A stretch of DNA of 64,000 bases from Siniperca chuatsi (lineage: Eukaryota; Chordata; Actinopteri; Centrarchiformes; Sinipercidae): positions 13,142,929-13,206,928 of the forward strand of contig NC_058056.1 in NCBI RefSeq assembly GCF_020085105.1, read 5' to 3'. This document shows, one piece after another, positions 14,301 through 27,503 of this stretch; position 1 is the stretch's first letter, and each line of letters starts with the position of its first letter. The notes below the pieces were generated by a model that ran no database searches, had not been told where the DNA came from, and worked only from the letters and a program-made list of their open reading frames with translations. The position numbers were made by a program, and so were the translations under genes.

Positions 14301-14406
14301 TCCAGGTTTGAAAGTGTTAAAAGGGTGTGTAATCACACTGCTTAACACAATCCAAATATGATGCACAAAAAGTGACATATGGTGATAAGAATTTAGTCCA
14401 TCATTT
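11383..14406. other. Gene-free stretch left of arel1
   Basis: No exon chain, RNA gene or clear mobile element was recognised. The open frames here (for example 12475-12732 and 13053-13382) lack known domains and splice context. It probably lies beyond the 3' end of arel1. Confidence 0.5.
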
Positions 14407-16693
14407 TTTATTCCCATAAACAAAGGGCCTGCAGTGCAGAGAATCTCAAACATTCATCAGCAGAGGCTTGCCATTAAAAAAAGGAAAGAAGAAAGTACCC
14501 CAGCTTCAGTCATAGGCAAATATTTCACAATATCTACATTGCTAAAAGTCACACTCAGGCCATCTAACCCAGAAACAATCCAAACATAAAACAGAGTAGT
14601 AAATGCTCATGAAAAGCAAAACATTAAACAAGAACATAAAACTACAGGACAGACCTCCTTCATATGTGTTTATAATGGTCATATCTAATGGAACAACTAA
14701 ACACATGTAATGCTTAAATTCCCTTTACTTCTGATAAATATGATACCAGCCATTGGTATTGGTGCTGAAAACACACCCTTAATGAAAATCAAAAGCACTT
14801 ATAACATTTTCACTGTTCTCTGCAGTACATCAGGTCAACATTGCACAACCCAAACAAACACAAATCCATAAACCCTCTTATAAACTTCCAGCTAAAGCAC
14901 AAGCAAATACTCATCAAAATCTTAAGCGGAAGCTGTATTGGCTCGGGTGAACCAATGCGATTAATCCCAACCTGCAGCAGCTACAGTCAGAATGTGACAT
15001 CTTTGCCATTCAACAATAAACAAGTTAAATCTCTTAGTGGCCGAGTCAAACTTTTACTGCTGACTGTGAAAATAATGTGAGGAGTGAAACTGTATCCAGA
15101 GTGCTCTGTGGGGAACGTAAACATATTCAAATTAAAATACTATTGAGATGAATCACACATTAACGTCTTCTTTTTGCTTTGGAGTCTACACATGAATTTT
15201 CCTAAATGCTCCACAAACACCCTGACTGGCAGCACACACTATTACAAAATGGCTAATGAACATGTAAACTCTAGAACAGCAAAGGAATTGCTACACAATT
15301 ATGAAAAAAAAAAAAAAAAAAACGAACAAAGAAAACAACTCTTGGCTCAGGATATTGACAATATTAACAGCATTAAAGATAAATAGTTTTACAATAACAA
15401 AGAGCATAATCTCCACTGATATAATGCTTTAGATTACTGAGGATGTGTGATAATATGGCTAAAAGGTTGTACAGTCAGGAGTGGAAAGAGAAAACTATGG
15501 ACAAACTCTGTGTATGCTTTGCTGTACATGTGCTTAAACACACATACACCTGCGTCAGAGGATGCAAAGGTGGCATAGGAGATTCTGAGGTAAACCTATG
15601 AAAGGCTGTGAGTGAAAGAGTAAAAAGGATACAGCATATATAACAAAATGTTCGTTATATATAGGCTCTCCCCAACATCCAACCAACACTCACATCCACA
15701 ATGACCCCTGCATGTGCTAGAAGTAGAAATATGACAACATACCTATTAGCTTTTATTGTCAACTATGCTTCTTTCACCTACGCACCTCTCTGGATACAAT
15801 CAGAGGCAAAGGGCATGAATAAGGCAGGTTATAAAACATAACAAAAACATTCACTGCTCCAGACAAACATATTTTCAACAGTATGGGTCAACACAAATAT
15901 TTTTTTCAAGATGCAATAAGTTAAAAACATGTATAAACAATAGAAATTACTTGGCTTCTTTTAAAACCCATTCATTTCTGAAAAACAAACAAAGCTTATA
16001 GAAATTATATAAACTCTCAACCCATCAAACGTGCAACAATAAAGAAATACCTTCTCCTTAAATGTCAAATCAAAAAGGTAATAAGATGAAAACCTATGTA
16101 TACACATTAATATGTACAAGTATTGTAATAAAAGCGTGATATTATATATTTACATACACACATCAGTCCCTGATCGATTAAGGCCAAAGTGCTGTAGATG
16201 CACGCGTTACCCACATCCCATGTAGGCTGCTGTTGCACTTAAGTGTTCCTCAGTTTGCAAAATGCAAAAGAAGCAGTTATACGGTAATACTCAAGGCCTT
16301 TGCTCTAGCATCATGTCTTTCAAACATATAAAACTCAGCAAACTTTAGCATTAAGAAACAAGCCCAAACTAGTCCAAACCTCACCTTTTCAGCAGTTTGT
16401 GGTTTCCCTTGTTTTTTTTTTCTTCTTTTTTTTCTTCTTTTTTTTTTAAACAAAAGTGAGATATTTTATATACATACAGTGGCACTAGAGTTCATATGAT
16501 TGAGTCCTGGTTTACTTCTGGGACTTCCTGTAACGCCCTCTCATCCTGAGAGAGTATTTATAGGGAGTCTGGGTGATTCTCTGCCGAGAAGCCCGCTGTT
16601 AAATACAGATGAATGCAGTAAACCAGTGCACTGGAGTGGGCAGTGCTGGTCTCCTCTAGTATAAGGGGAACCACAGTGCCAGTTATGGGAGAG
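14407..16693 (-). other. Probable arel1 3' untranslated region
   Basis: On the minus strand this AT-rich stretch follows the arel1 stop directly. A polyadenylation signal, AATAAA read on the minus strand, lies at 14407-14412, with other possible signals closer to the stop. It contains a poly-A run at about 15304-15322 (plus strand) and a T-rich tract at about 16410-16448. The real 3' end cannot be fixed without transcripts. Confidence 0.45.
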
Positions 16694-19600
16694 TCAGAGC
16701 ATGCCGAAACCCTCGCTGCCCTCACTGATGGCCAGCTTCAACATCTTGTGCAGCTCCTCATAGGAGTCGTAGGTAGGGAGGCACAGCTGGTTAAAACTAG
16801 ACAGAAAATAGGACCACAGAGAGTCAGCTAATAGATCCTGATAAAGCCTTTATATAACATTTATACAAAATGCTACATGTGATCTAAACATTTGTGGATC
16901 TAAACATCAAAAGTGTGGTGTATTTTTCTTATTGTCAAATCCAAATGCAATGACCAAAGACCAAAACCAACAATAACTTTATTATAAGTATTTCCTAGCC
17001 TGATATATCTTATTCCTTTGAGCCATTGAGCTCCACTGTGTTCCAAGAACTATTAAAAACACATCAATGCGCTGGGTGACACATTTGTCATTAGCATAAA
17101 CACAGCAAATGTAGTTTATTTTGAGCTAATCCTATATACACCATCCTGCTGCTGTAAATACTAACAAGAGCAGCACATATGTATTAAATCAGCCACAAGA
17201 AATGTATTATTTACTCCTTTTTGAGTAATGTTTGCTAGAAACTGAGAGAAGAAGAGTTTACAGTCATGCTAGCAGCTCTGTGAGGCTGTACTTAGACACA
17301 GTGATGCTTTGAGCTAAATGCTATGGTTAGCATGCTAACATGTTCACAATGACAATGTTAACATGCTGACATTTATCAGGTATAACAACCATGCTCACCA
17401 TCTTACCGTAAGTATATTAGCATGCTAAAATTGTCTAATTAGCACTAAACACAAAGTATCACTGAGGGTGATGGGAATTCTGTAAAACAGGGGAGTTATT
17501 ATAAACCAAAGTATTGAACAAATAAAAAAATTCTTTAATTGAACAAATAATTAAATGCTTTAATTATTTATTGGGGAATTTTATGCCTGTAGTCGACAGC
17601 GATAGTGGAGAGACGACAGGAATCGAGGGAGAGAGAGAGAGACACAATAAAGGTCTCTGGCCGGACTTGACCCAGGACAAATAAAATTTTGACCTGATGA
17701 TGCCGCTAGAGGAAAGTCAGGGGTTCACCAAAGTCATTAGGATACATCATCTGGGAACCATGAATGTCTGTACAAAATTTCATGCCAATCCTTCAAATAG
17801 TTGTTGAGATATTTCACTCTGGAACAAAGTGGTGGACCGACCAATTAGCAGGCCGACAAACTGACATTGCCATCCCTAAATTCTCAAGTCTTATCTTTTA
17901 AGTATATCTGCCTGTGTTTTCCTACTCACCACGTGTGTGCAGTGGGCAGGGTGCTATGTGTGGGGGCAGCAATGATCTGGAAGGATGGGCAAAGGGTGTT
18001 GAATCCCCCAGGGGGAAGCTGAGAGGAGCCGGTGGTGAACTGCAGCAGACGAGCCAACTCCTCCTGGGTGAAGCTGGACACCACAGCCCAGAACCACTTC
18101 ATTACCTGTGGCAATAGAAAATCAACACGCTCAGACAGACATTTTCATCAGTGGCCTGCTGTTGGAAGAAAACGCAGACAGAGAATTTCCATGACATACT
18201 TTCTCTCTGAAGTGCCACGATCCTCCGACAATCACAGCATGGGCCTTGAAGTCCTGCACGTTTATATCACCGGTGCCACACATCAACAGCTGAAAAGATT
18301 AAAAGGAAAGAATTATAATTACCCAGTGGTGTTTTAAATATCAACAAGATTTTATTATAAACATCACACATACCTCCAACTCATTCTCATCAAATATGGC
18401 TAGCAGGTTTTCTGGAACCAGTTCATTCAAACCTGTAATTGAAAATTACACTAATTATGTGCACATTACTGGAAATCTCAAATGAGAGGAATTGGCAAAA
18501 AGTGTCAAGACTGCAGCTGTGCTAGTTTCCTTACCTTTCAGGAAGTGTTCCACCTCATCTCTCACCTGGCTGGCCAGTCTGTACTGGGCCAGCAGGTTGA
18601 GATAATGCATCTTGTTTTCATTGGTAACAGCGATCTGAGCTCCCCCTGATATCAGCTCCACCACCTGCCAGAGAACATGTGGCAGGATATAAATGCCCGA
18701 AAAAATACTTAAAAACAGTAAAACAACAGAAGGCATGAAAATGTTTAAATTCCTATTATTGTGTGGGTCTCAAAGAAATGGCTAAACGAGTGTTTGGCTG
18801 TCACAAACTTGTCAGCATTAGTATAAACGTCTGGGCAATTGATCTAAAAGTAAAACATATTTGTTTGGAGCAATACGTATCTAATTAAAAAGAAGTAGGT
18901 TGAACTCTTGTTTCAACAAGGGGAGTTACACAGCCAGTTATTGTGGTATTTTATAACTAAACAACAAAGTTTAAAAAGGGCCATGGATGCCAAACTCTAC
19001 TTGTCCACCTTTCTGTAAACTCAACACACCCCCTCTTTAAGAAAAATTAGATGCTTGCCAAACAACCAATATGGTTTCTTTTGTTTGGTTTATTGCTCCT
19101 ATCTCCTGTGAAATTGCATCAGGGATAAAAGGGGATGTTCCTTTCCAAAGTGTTGCCTCACCTTCTCCAGCTGTCCTGACTTGCTGTACTTCTCCTCGGC
19201 AAACACCAGGTCCATTTCACTCACGTCATTGTTTAGGATGAAGCAGACTTTAGTTTTGTAGAACTCCTGGTCATCCGTCTCAAAGTACTGCGTGTGGAAA
19301 ATAAAACGAAAACACAGGAAAATTACGTTTTTAAATAAACATGGCACTTCATCTTCTCGGTGGAAGGATAAAAAGATGATTGGGTCTGCTTTAGCGCTCG
19401 GCTTTGAAATCTTAGGAAGTTGGATAAACAGCAAAACACGCTGGCTAGTTCTCCATGATATAAATAATGCCAAGGAACAAATCAGGTTTCTTGGCTTTGT
19501 GAGGAATGTCAAAGTGATGAGACAGCCCAGCTGACACCAGGAGGTAAACAATCAAAACATGACCTGTACTGTGTTCCATACCTTGTAGTTCATCCTGAGG

Positions 19601-22600
19601 CCAATGATCTGGGCCAAGAAGGAACGTGTAAAGCGAGCTCGGACCAGCTGTTTGTAAGCCCCACCCAGAGCAGACTCATACAGGCACTTCCCTACGATGC
19701 GACCTGCAAACTCATACATCTTTAGACGCAGGTGGGGTGGCCGGTCAGCATTTGGGTGCACCTGGAAAATTAAGATGAATGCTCTCTTATGTTTTAAACT
19801 GCATGTAGTTTAAGAGGACAATGAGCATCCGTCAGTGGTTGTGAATGTAGAAGTGGTTAAAAAGACTTACGAGGCCCTGGTTGTTGTCGCTGAAGCGGGT
19901 GAACAGCTGGTTGGAGGTGTCAAAGAGGGTCTTACAAATCAGCTCAAACCACTCCCTGCGAGGCCCTCCCCAGTCCAGAGCTGCAGTGAAATGTCAAAAG
20001 GTTTTAGCAGTGTGCACACCTTAATGAATTACCTTTCATTAGGATGTAATTATAAAGACCTTTTTGTTTTTAAGTAAAGTGCTTGCTCTGCAAACACTTA
20101 ACATACACTGAAGACACCTTGAATCTCACTCAGTTACATTCAGATGTTTTGTTTACCTTCCTCATCCTGAAACACGACTTCAAAGTTCTTACTCCAGTCT
20201 GACACAGAGAAGTTCCTTGTAGCCTTCAGGGACTGAGCAACAGCAAGAGGGACAGACAAGTGAGAGAGTTAAAATTTATCACTGGGCCACATGATTACAT
20301 GCTTATTTTCATAGTGCACAGCTTATGAAACAGCTTTATAATAGAGTAAAGCAACACTCACTGAATCTAGAATGGTGTGTCGAGTGATTTTTAGGCAGGT
20401 CTTGGTGCGAGGTCTCTTGGAGTGGATGTGCCTGAGTTCACGTTGAAAGAAGTTCACCTTGTCTTGGAACGTTTCAGAGCCACCTGTGGACAATACCCTC
20501 AAATTACTGCTACAGTCCCCACAAAAGACAGAATTTGCTGAGTGCAGCTCAAGCCAAAAGTAATCACATTAGACTGAAACAAACCGATGTTCTTGTGCAA
20601 GAAGCGAATGAAGGTGGCAGCCATGATGTTCCTGTCTTTGCAGCTGAGCTCCACAGGAGGCTGTATCCCATCATCCACCACTAGAGTTAGGTACTTGTGA
20701 ACCAGGTCAGGACCATAATAGGTAAACTGAAAAGAGAGCAGGAGATTACAGTGAGCTTGTCAAACCAAATGAAAGTGGCCTGTTCTCCAGGGTTTTCTGA
20801 CGTCAGTTCCGCTTACCTTCGTTCCTGGACATACTCGAAAGGTGAAAAGGCGCCACGGAATAATTTTCAGGTAGAACTCCTTCACGGAAAGTTGCTGTTT
20901 GACATAAAAGTCCAAGTCATCTTACATTAACGCATGTTGAGTTCTACCCTCTCAAATACAAGATCTCTTACTTTCTTACATATGCTGGCCGCTTACCTTT
21001 GGTGATATGTAACAGTAGACCTTTTTTGGTTTCTTGACCTTCTCAGGTTGTCCCTCCACAGGAGAGTCATGCTCATCCTCCTCTTCTCCCATGGAGGGCC
21101 TCCTCTGGGGAGCCAGCAAAGAGGAGGCTGGTAACTGCCATGAGGAACTGCTGTAGTTCCCATTGCTATAAAGGTATGCCTCAAAGTAGATACTTATGCC
21201 TGGAGTGGACACATTCTTCTCCACACAGGCCTTCTCATTCTCTGCAATATGCAATGAGAATATTAATAATATAGTATTAGGCTTTGAAAACACGGGATAA
21301 CAAAAAAAAAAATCGAATCTAAATCTCTTCAGTGCATTAAAACGTTTCTTCTGTAGTAGTGTATTTTTCATCTGCATGTAAAGGCTGCTCACCACTGAGA
21401 ACAATAATGTCAAATTCCCCGTTGCTGAGCGGCTGGTCCTTGTAGGAGATGCGGGCCCTGAAACAGCCGGTCTTCCTCAGGGTCAGTCTGAGCAGAACCT
21501 GGCACTGCTGCTTGTTGAGTGAAACTGACTTACTGTAGTACTCCTCCAGACTGTCATCATCCACTGTGCCCAGCTGGAAGAACAGGGAAACAAAAATGAA
21601 TCCCAGCTCAGACTTTTGGAAATTACTGGTAAGAGCCTGTTCTGCTGTGCTGTAAAAGCCAGTGACTGTGCAATTGGGAACAGAAGGGTGAAAAGAAATG
21701 CTGGCTTTCATTTTTACAGTCATAATCAAGAAATAAATCTTCAAATTACAGTATAATGGATAATAGAAAAGGGGTTTGTTGCCTTACAGAGTGCACATGG
21801 ACGCTGTAGTTGGCTTCGTCTGTGAGAGATGTGGAGTTACTAGTGGGGTTTCCATACTCGTCTCTGGGCTCAATCTGCAAAGTGTGCTGCTGGCCATTTG
21901 TTAGCACCAGGGTGGAGAAATGGTAGGCTATTTTGGTTTTGGATGGGACAACTGTACCTGAAGTGAACAAAAGAACAATCAATCAACAAAACAAACTTGT
22001 CAAATCAATAATCACACACAACAAAATATGGGTTGGATTTAAAACAAGTACAGTAGAATTACCTGGCTGGAATATCTTGTAATAAGGGCTGTACGCCACA
22101 TTGAGGCCACCCAGCTTGACAGCAACCTCATAGCGTCCGGCCTTGCGCACTGTGAAGGCTACCTTGACTACATTGGACTCTGGTTCTTGCAGAACCTCCT
22201 GTGTAACAGGGATGTCCAGAGCCAATTCAATGTGTGTGATGTTGACCCTCAGTCCCACAGGCCGATGGGCCGGGAAAGGCTGGCCATTCTTATAGAACAG
22301 CTGAGAAGACAGAAGTACAAAAGGAGTATAATTTAATACAGAGAACACACAAGTCAGTTCTACATTTCTGAACATAGCTTTGCTAACCAAACATTCTTTA
22401 CACTGCTGCATGCATAAGCCGCTTGTAAGAAAGTCAATTAGACTTGAAACAAGAGTACAGTACATCTTTAGCTTTGACACATTAGGAATCAATTAACACC
22501 TGGACTCTGAAGCTCATAGTCTGCCCCACTTCCTGCGGTTCCTTCCAATCCCAAGACACCTTGCAGGAACGTGGGTCCAGGTAGTTGCCCCGGACATAGT

Positions 22601-25600
22601 CGTAGATGCTGCGGTCACCGCGTCGCCCTGGATCCTCATTCTGCAGGAAGCTGACTACTCTTGCTGCAAGCTCACAGAGGAACTTGATGGTAAAGACAAA
22701 CGCTATGATGGAAACAGTAATTCCACCTGCCACAAGAGGGGAAGAAGCCCAGAAACAAGTTGTTGGAACATGGGTTTGCAATAAAAGCAAGGTATTTATT
22801 TGGTTGCGAAATAAATTGATTCGCTTCAAAAACAGAGCCAAGATTAAAGTTTGACAAAAGGTTTCTGGAACCAAAATTTTACAACAAATCCTTGGACTAT
22901 ACAAATACCACAGGGCAATTTGTAAAACCAGTAGTACCACATCATCAAGTATATGCTTAGAGGAAGAGTAAGAATGAGTGACATATTTGCACTTCCAGGG
23001 CCAGCCAAATCAGTCCACACCCCAATCCAGACAGCTAACACAGGACTCACCAATCACGTAAAACATGAGGTCCCTTATCAAGAAGCACAGCGCCACAGTA
23101 CAGCCAAATATGAGAGCTCCCGCTGAAAAGACAAGTAGTCATAGTACCAATGAAAGTTAAAATGAAGACAATACACACTTCCCGTTCTGAGCATGCTGGT
23201 GAAATTTTGATAGTTGCACTTTCTTTTCTTTTTAAGATATTGTTTTATGATTATATAACCCGAGGCTGGACATCAGCGCCAGTCCAGGGCCCGAAATTAA
23301 CACCCGCCAAGCGCGGTAGATTTTCCTTTTGGTGAGTAAATGTCGGAAGGCTATCAGGTAAATGTTTGTACCAAAATAGTCATGCAATAACAAACTATGC
23401 TGAGAGTCACTACCGCGTTTTAGTTATTTACGGGCGCGCTGCTTCTGTCCTCTGCTGTCTTTGTCGGAGTTTGACACCCACACAGCCTATGTTGTTTTTT
23501 TTGTTTTTTTTACGCGGGTCTAAACAGTGCCGCGAAACTGTCCATCTCGAGCGCTCCTAGTTTCGCGGCACTGTTTACCAGTCACTCCGTTAAACTATCA
23601 CTTGCCGGCCGCCTACTGCTGCAACCCGTTATCAAGCCAAAGAATGTAATACGCACGCCGGTCCACCGTGGCAGTGTCACGTTTTCAACACGTTCTCATT
23701 CCGCGGTCAAGTTAGCAATAATAAATGTGCAACGTCCGGTTAGACTTTCAAAATAGAACTTGCTGAGGAACATTTCAGACAGTCGCACTTTGGTTAGGTT
23801 TAGACACCAAAACCACTTGGTTAGGTTTAGGAAAAGATCATGGTTTTGGGTTAGAACAATCAACGTTGGTTTCACAATTAACCCCGGTCTTCTGTGTGAA
23901 AGTCCTGTGTTTGACCCATTACTTTTATGTTTGATCCTTAAGTACATAGATCAAGACTTCTTGAGTTGCATTCAGGCTTGAATTAATTAACCTTTGCTCA
24001 ATATATTAAAACACTTTTGCTTCAAATTTTGCTTCGGCCTCTTCTTTAAGTTTGTATTCAACATAATACCTTATTATTTCAATGAAATGTACTGAAACGA
24101 ATGTATATGTGACACAAAACGTCAATTTATAATTTTGAGTCCCCTTTCAGTCCCCTTGGACGGTGAGTCAAAAATTAAATTTCGGACACTGAGCGCCACT
24201 ATATTCTACACGGTGTCCCGTTAAATGGAGCAACTACAAATGCCAAGAAATGGTGTGACGTAAAGAGCTAGTTTTAAACTTTGGTATGGAAGTTGAAAAC
24301 CAGACCCTGGGCAAAAATACCAATTTAATAAAGGTTTTATTTTGTTTTGTTTTTTGGTAACAAGGGTTATGGTTGTGCATTAGGAATGCTATAATGTAAC
24401 AACATTTATCTGTTTTATATTGTCCTACATTTATCCTCAATCGGAGTGAATACTGTGTTTTTATGAGAGAGACAAAGACAGAAGAACAAACAGATGTACA
24501 TAGAGATGAAGCAACACTGAAGTTGTCCATTACAACACTTGAGCTACATTCAAATGATCTGTGACTCTTGCAGTAACACCATTTGTGAAAACACTTAGCA
24601 ACAGCACAATCCATCTTATGTTTACGACTATGTCTTATATCTAAATGCCTCTTGATACTCTGCAGCTGTGGAAAGCAACCCAAGCTACAACCATTCTAAG
24701 GCAGAAAATGATCAGGATCTCACCAATTGACCACTTCTCATTCAGACGCCTCCCAGCAAGGCTGTGCACCAGCCGGATCTCGTAGTCCTGGTCACGACTC
24801 CCCCTGGATGTCTGGAGGATCTTGATTCCTGTAGACAACTTTATATAGTCTTCGTAGTAGTAGCCCCAGGCAGCTAGAGACAGCTGCAATTGACTGTCAA
24901 ACTGAGACAGATCATCCAGATTCATACAACCCAAGGTCTTCAGTCTGCAGTGGAAAACAAAAGTGGAAGTATATGAAGTAGATTGTTGACAGGAATGGTA
25001 ACAATGCTTAATTGCTTTAAAAGTACAGCCTTTAAAAATGCAACCCTACCATGACACATTAAGTGTTACTCCATGTCTACTGAGAAAGAACGCTGACTTA
25101 ACTGCGCACAACAGGATGTCCCACACATAAAACAAAACACTATTTTTTGTCAAAGTCTGCATGAAGAGTAACCTAAATCTTATCAGCTTAACTCTGTATT
25201 TATGTCAACAGGGAGTAGTGGGATGGTGTGGCATTTTGCATCTGGCCTTACCAAAAGACTTCAGATTAAAGCAGTAAAGCTGTATTACATGGAAAGGTCT
25301 AGATAAGCACAGCAGAGGAAAATGCTTAGCAGATAAATGGTTGTAACCATAAAAACGGAACATAATCTCCTATTGTAAAGCTACTTTTGTAACATTGTGT
25401 CTTTGTCTGTTAACACTAGGAGCATGCTTGTGCAATTGTGCTGCAATGAACCTTTCACAGTGTGATTATCATGGCCAAAATGGTAGCACACATTATCATC
25501 TCAATAATTACTGAAATAAGATGAAAATCTTCTAGCAGTATTAACACATATTATAGTATATATAAAAAACACATTCAAAACATTTGTTTTATCGTTTTAA

Positions 25601-27503
25601 AAACACATTTTCAATCCAAAACGCACAAATCGGAAATTTGTACAGATAAACAAACATGTGACTTTTTCCAATTGTCAATTTTCTCTGGCAAAAAGACATT
25701 TTTGAACAAAGCTGACGTCGCTTTCTTTATCTAATGCCACACAAAATGTCAATTTACTCTCATGCTGCTGGGTCCAGTTTTCAGCCTGTGTGACATGGTT
25801 GATTATCTACCTTGTGTTTGTGATCAATTACTGTGATAATGAAGGTCTAAAAATAAAAATTAATAAAAAAAAAACCATAATCCTCTTTTTATTTATTTTT
25901 TTTAATAATTGTATCTTTTTTTTAATCATCCCACTCCTAACTACACTATTTCTCTGAGAAGCAATGAGAGGCTTATGTGAGTCTGCAACTTCAACTTCCA
26001 CATTTACTGCATAATATTTTTAGCCAGCAAATGAATGCAAAGAATCATCATCTGTTCTTACACAGTTAGTCACTGAATTGAAGCTCTGCCATAATTATGT
26101 GACTAATAAAGGTTTAAAGTCCAGTCAATCCAAATAGCACTGGAGGCAGGCATAGTGTGACAGTCATGACCTTCAGAAATATGACACTGTGTCCCATTAC
26201 AAATGTCGGACAGTTTTCCTAACTATGACATGACTAAGTGTTTCAGAAACACAACTGACCTTTAGAAACATTACAATTGACTTTCCTTAAACTGAGGCAG
26301 GGCAAACAGGCAACATTTTGATAAAGCAACAACTACTTATCATAGCCGGTTCTGACCGCATCAATAGAGAGCACCCAACACACATACACAAACATCTGCA
26401 TTGCTGCAGGGTCTCACACTAACAGTCTATAAAGAATACTTTTTACTGCAGTGACCCTCTGAAACACTGCAGCCTCCAGAGCTCAGTGTCAGCAAACTCA
26501 GCTAGCTGTGAATGGAGAGGGTGCCCTCAAGTGGACATATATAAATATAGCATTAAAGACATTAAAAAACAAAAAACTATACTGGGGAAAAATCTACATT
26601 TATGACATGCCAAAAAGTAACTGTTTCCGAAAAAAAGAAAGCTGCTCACGACTGTTTACCAGAATGGTGTAAATGTTAAAGTTAAGACCTTTCATTGCTT
26701 ACGTATGGTAATAGTGCTCCAGGTTCTGGGAGCAAAGCCACTCCTGGAAGGCAAAGTCTCGGAGCAGCTGGATGTGGGCCTCTGCAATTTCTCTCCAGCA
26801 CTGCTGTTCCTTCACCACCTCTTCCAGACGACTCAGTGCACTCAGACTCAGTTCCTCCAGTGTCTGTACATCTGGATAACACATGAACAGCACATAAAAA
26901 TCCACAATCACATACTGGCCAACAAATCAGTATCAGTAATACCCCAGCACGGGCTTAAATGGTCATTTAAGTCTATTATAATGGGTAGTTAAGCCTGTGC
27001 TGATTGTCCGTGCATGCCACATGCATCTCATAAGCCTAAATATTCAGTGTTCAAAACCAAAAAAATGAGTCAACACAATCTCCTTGCATTAAATGTAGTT
27101 AAAGTCCAGTTAGACATGACACTTATCCCCGGTATTTCTGCAAAAGCTCTGCGAGGTTCTGGAAAGGCTCATGGTTAGAAAAATCATCCTAACCAGAAAG
27201 TTTCAAGCAATAATAACCTGTCTTGCAGAAGTGTCCTTGTGCAGGTCACTGAAGCTACACCTGCTTACTTCACCCTGGATTAGACCATCAAGCAAACTTC
27301 TAAGCTGTAATGGTCATGTAACTCTCAAATGAAGATGACTGTAACACCCACTGACCTTCAAATAAGTGCCTGTATTGAGAGAGGCTATGTCCTTGGAGCC
27401 ATTCCTCAATCTGACTTTCTTTTCCTTTCTTCCAGCGCACTTCCCAGAAGAAGATCCACAACACTGAGCAGAAGAGGAAAGTCAGGAAGAAGCGGCGGTC
27501 CAT
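16694..27503 (-). CDS. arel1: AREL1, HECT E3 ubiquitin ligase, long N-terminal form
   Basis: AREL1 is an anti-apoptotic HECT E3 known to ubiquitinate IAP antagonists such as SMAC, HtrA2 and ARTS. Exons, 5' to 3': 27356-27503, 26703-26871, 24724-24944, 23051-23122, 22500-22726, 22063-22300, 21788-21957, 21393-21573, 20997-21241, 20817-20894, 20585-20726, 20362-20483, 20157-20232, 19871-19980, 19582-19761, 19162-19287, 18535-18664, 18374-18432, 18200-18289, 17930-18105, 16694-16796. Total 3063 nt, 1020 aa. The usual start (MFYVIGG) is Met199, leaving 822 aa against 823 in human. An in-frame stop lies 21 nt before the upstream ATG. Residues 5-21 form a hydrophobic anchor, about 30-180 carry two SAM-like segments, and 183-222 are hydrophobic. 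A filamin-type repeat follows at about 250-356, and the HECT domain at about 682-1020. The catalytic Cys987 (TAHTCFNQL) is split by the last intron. Identity is certain; translation of the extension is inferred. Confidence 0.95.
17256..17875 (+). repeat. Dispersed teleost repeat, copy 2, in the last arel1 intron
   Basis: Same family as 10086-11382. It starts near 'catgctagcagctctgtgag', passes through the gctaacatg section, and ends with 'tggtggaccgacc' and 'gacattgccatcc'. It has only one to two of the 110-130-bp units and is interrupted by a short SINE-like insertion. It lies wholly within the intron 16797-17929. Confidence 0.7.
17528..17676 (-). mobile_element. SINE-like tail fragment, 149 bp, with 10-bp target duplication
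   Basis: Flanked on both sides by acaaataaaa (17518-17527 and 17677-17686). Read on the minus strand it has a 'ggtcaagtccggcc' start, a ct-rich stretch and an AT-rich end. This resembles the 3' part of tRNA-derived fish SINEs, recalled from similar sequences rather than searched. It is nested in the older repeat and is therefore younger than it. Confidence 0.5.
23283..24191. mobile_element. hAT-like non-autonomous DNA transposon, 909 bp
   Basis: It lies in the arel1 intron between coding exons 3 and 4. The left end reads cagggcccgaaattaa and the right end, reverse-complemented, reads cagtgtccgaaatttaa: imperfect inverted termini of the hAT type. An 8-bp direct repeat with one mismatch flanks it (agcgccag 23275-23282, agcgccac 24192-24199), the duplication length expected for hAT. 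There is no transposase frame. The interior holds a perfect hairpin and a repeated 'cttggttaggtttag' motif. Confidence 0.65.
23521..23577. repeat. Perfect 19-bp inverted repeat (hairpin)
   Basis: The arms taaacagtgccgcgaaact (23521-23539) and its exact reverse complement (23559-23577) are separated by 19 bases. It lies inside the hAT-like element and is GC-rich compared with its surroundings. Confidence 0.9.

Noticed and set aside
24234-24683. 149-codon minus-strand frame
   Set aside because: Intronic, partly over the flank of the hAT-like element, no family match; the real arel1 exon starts at 24724.
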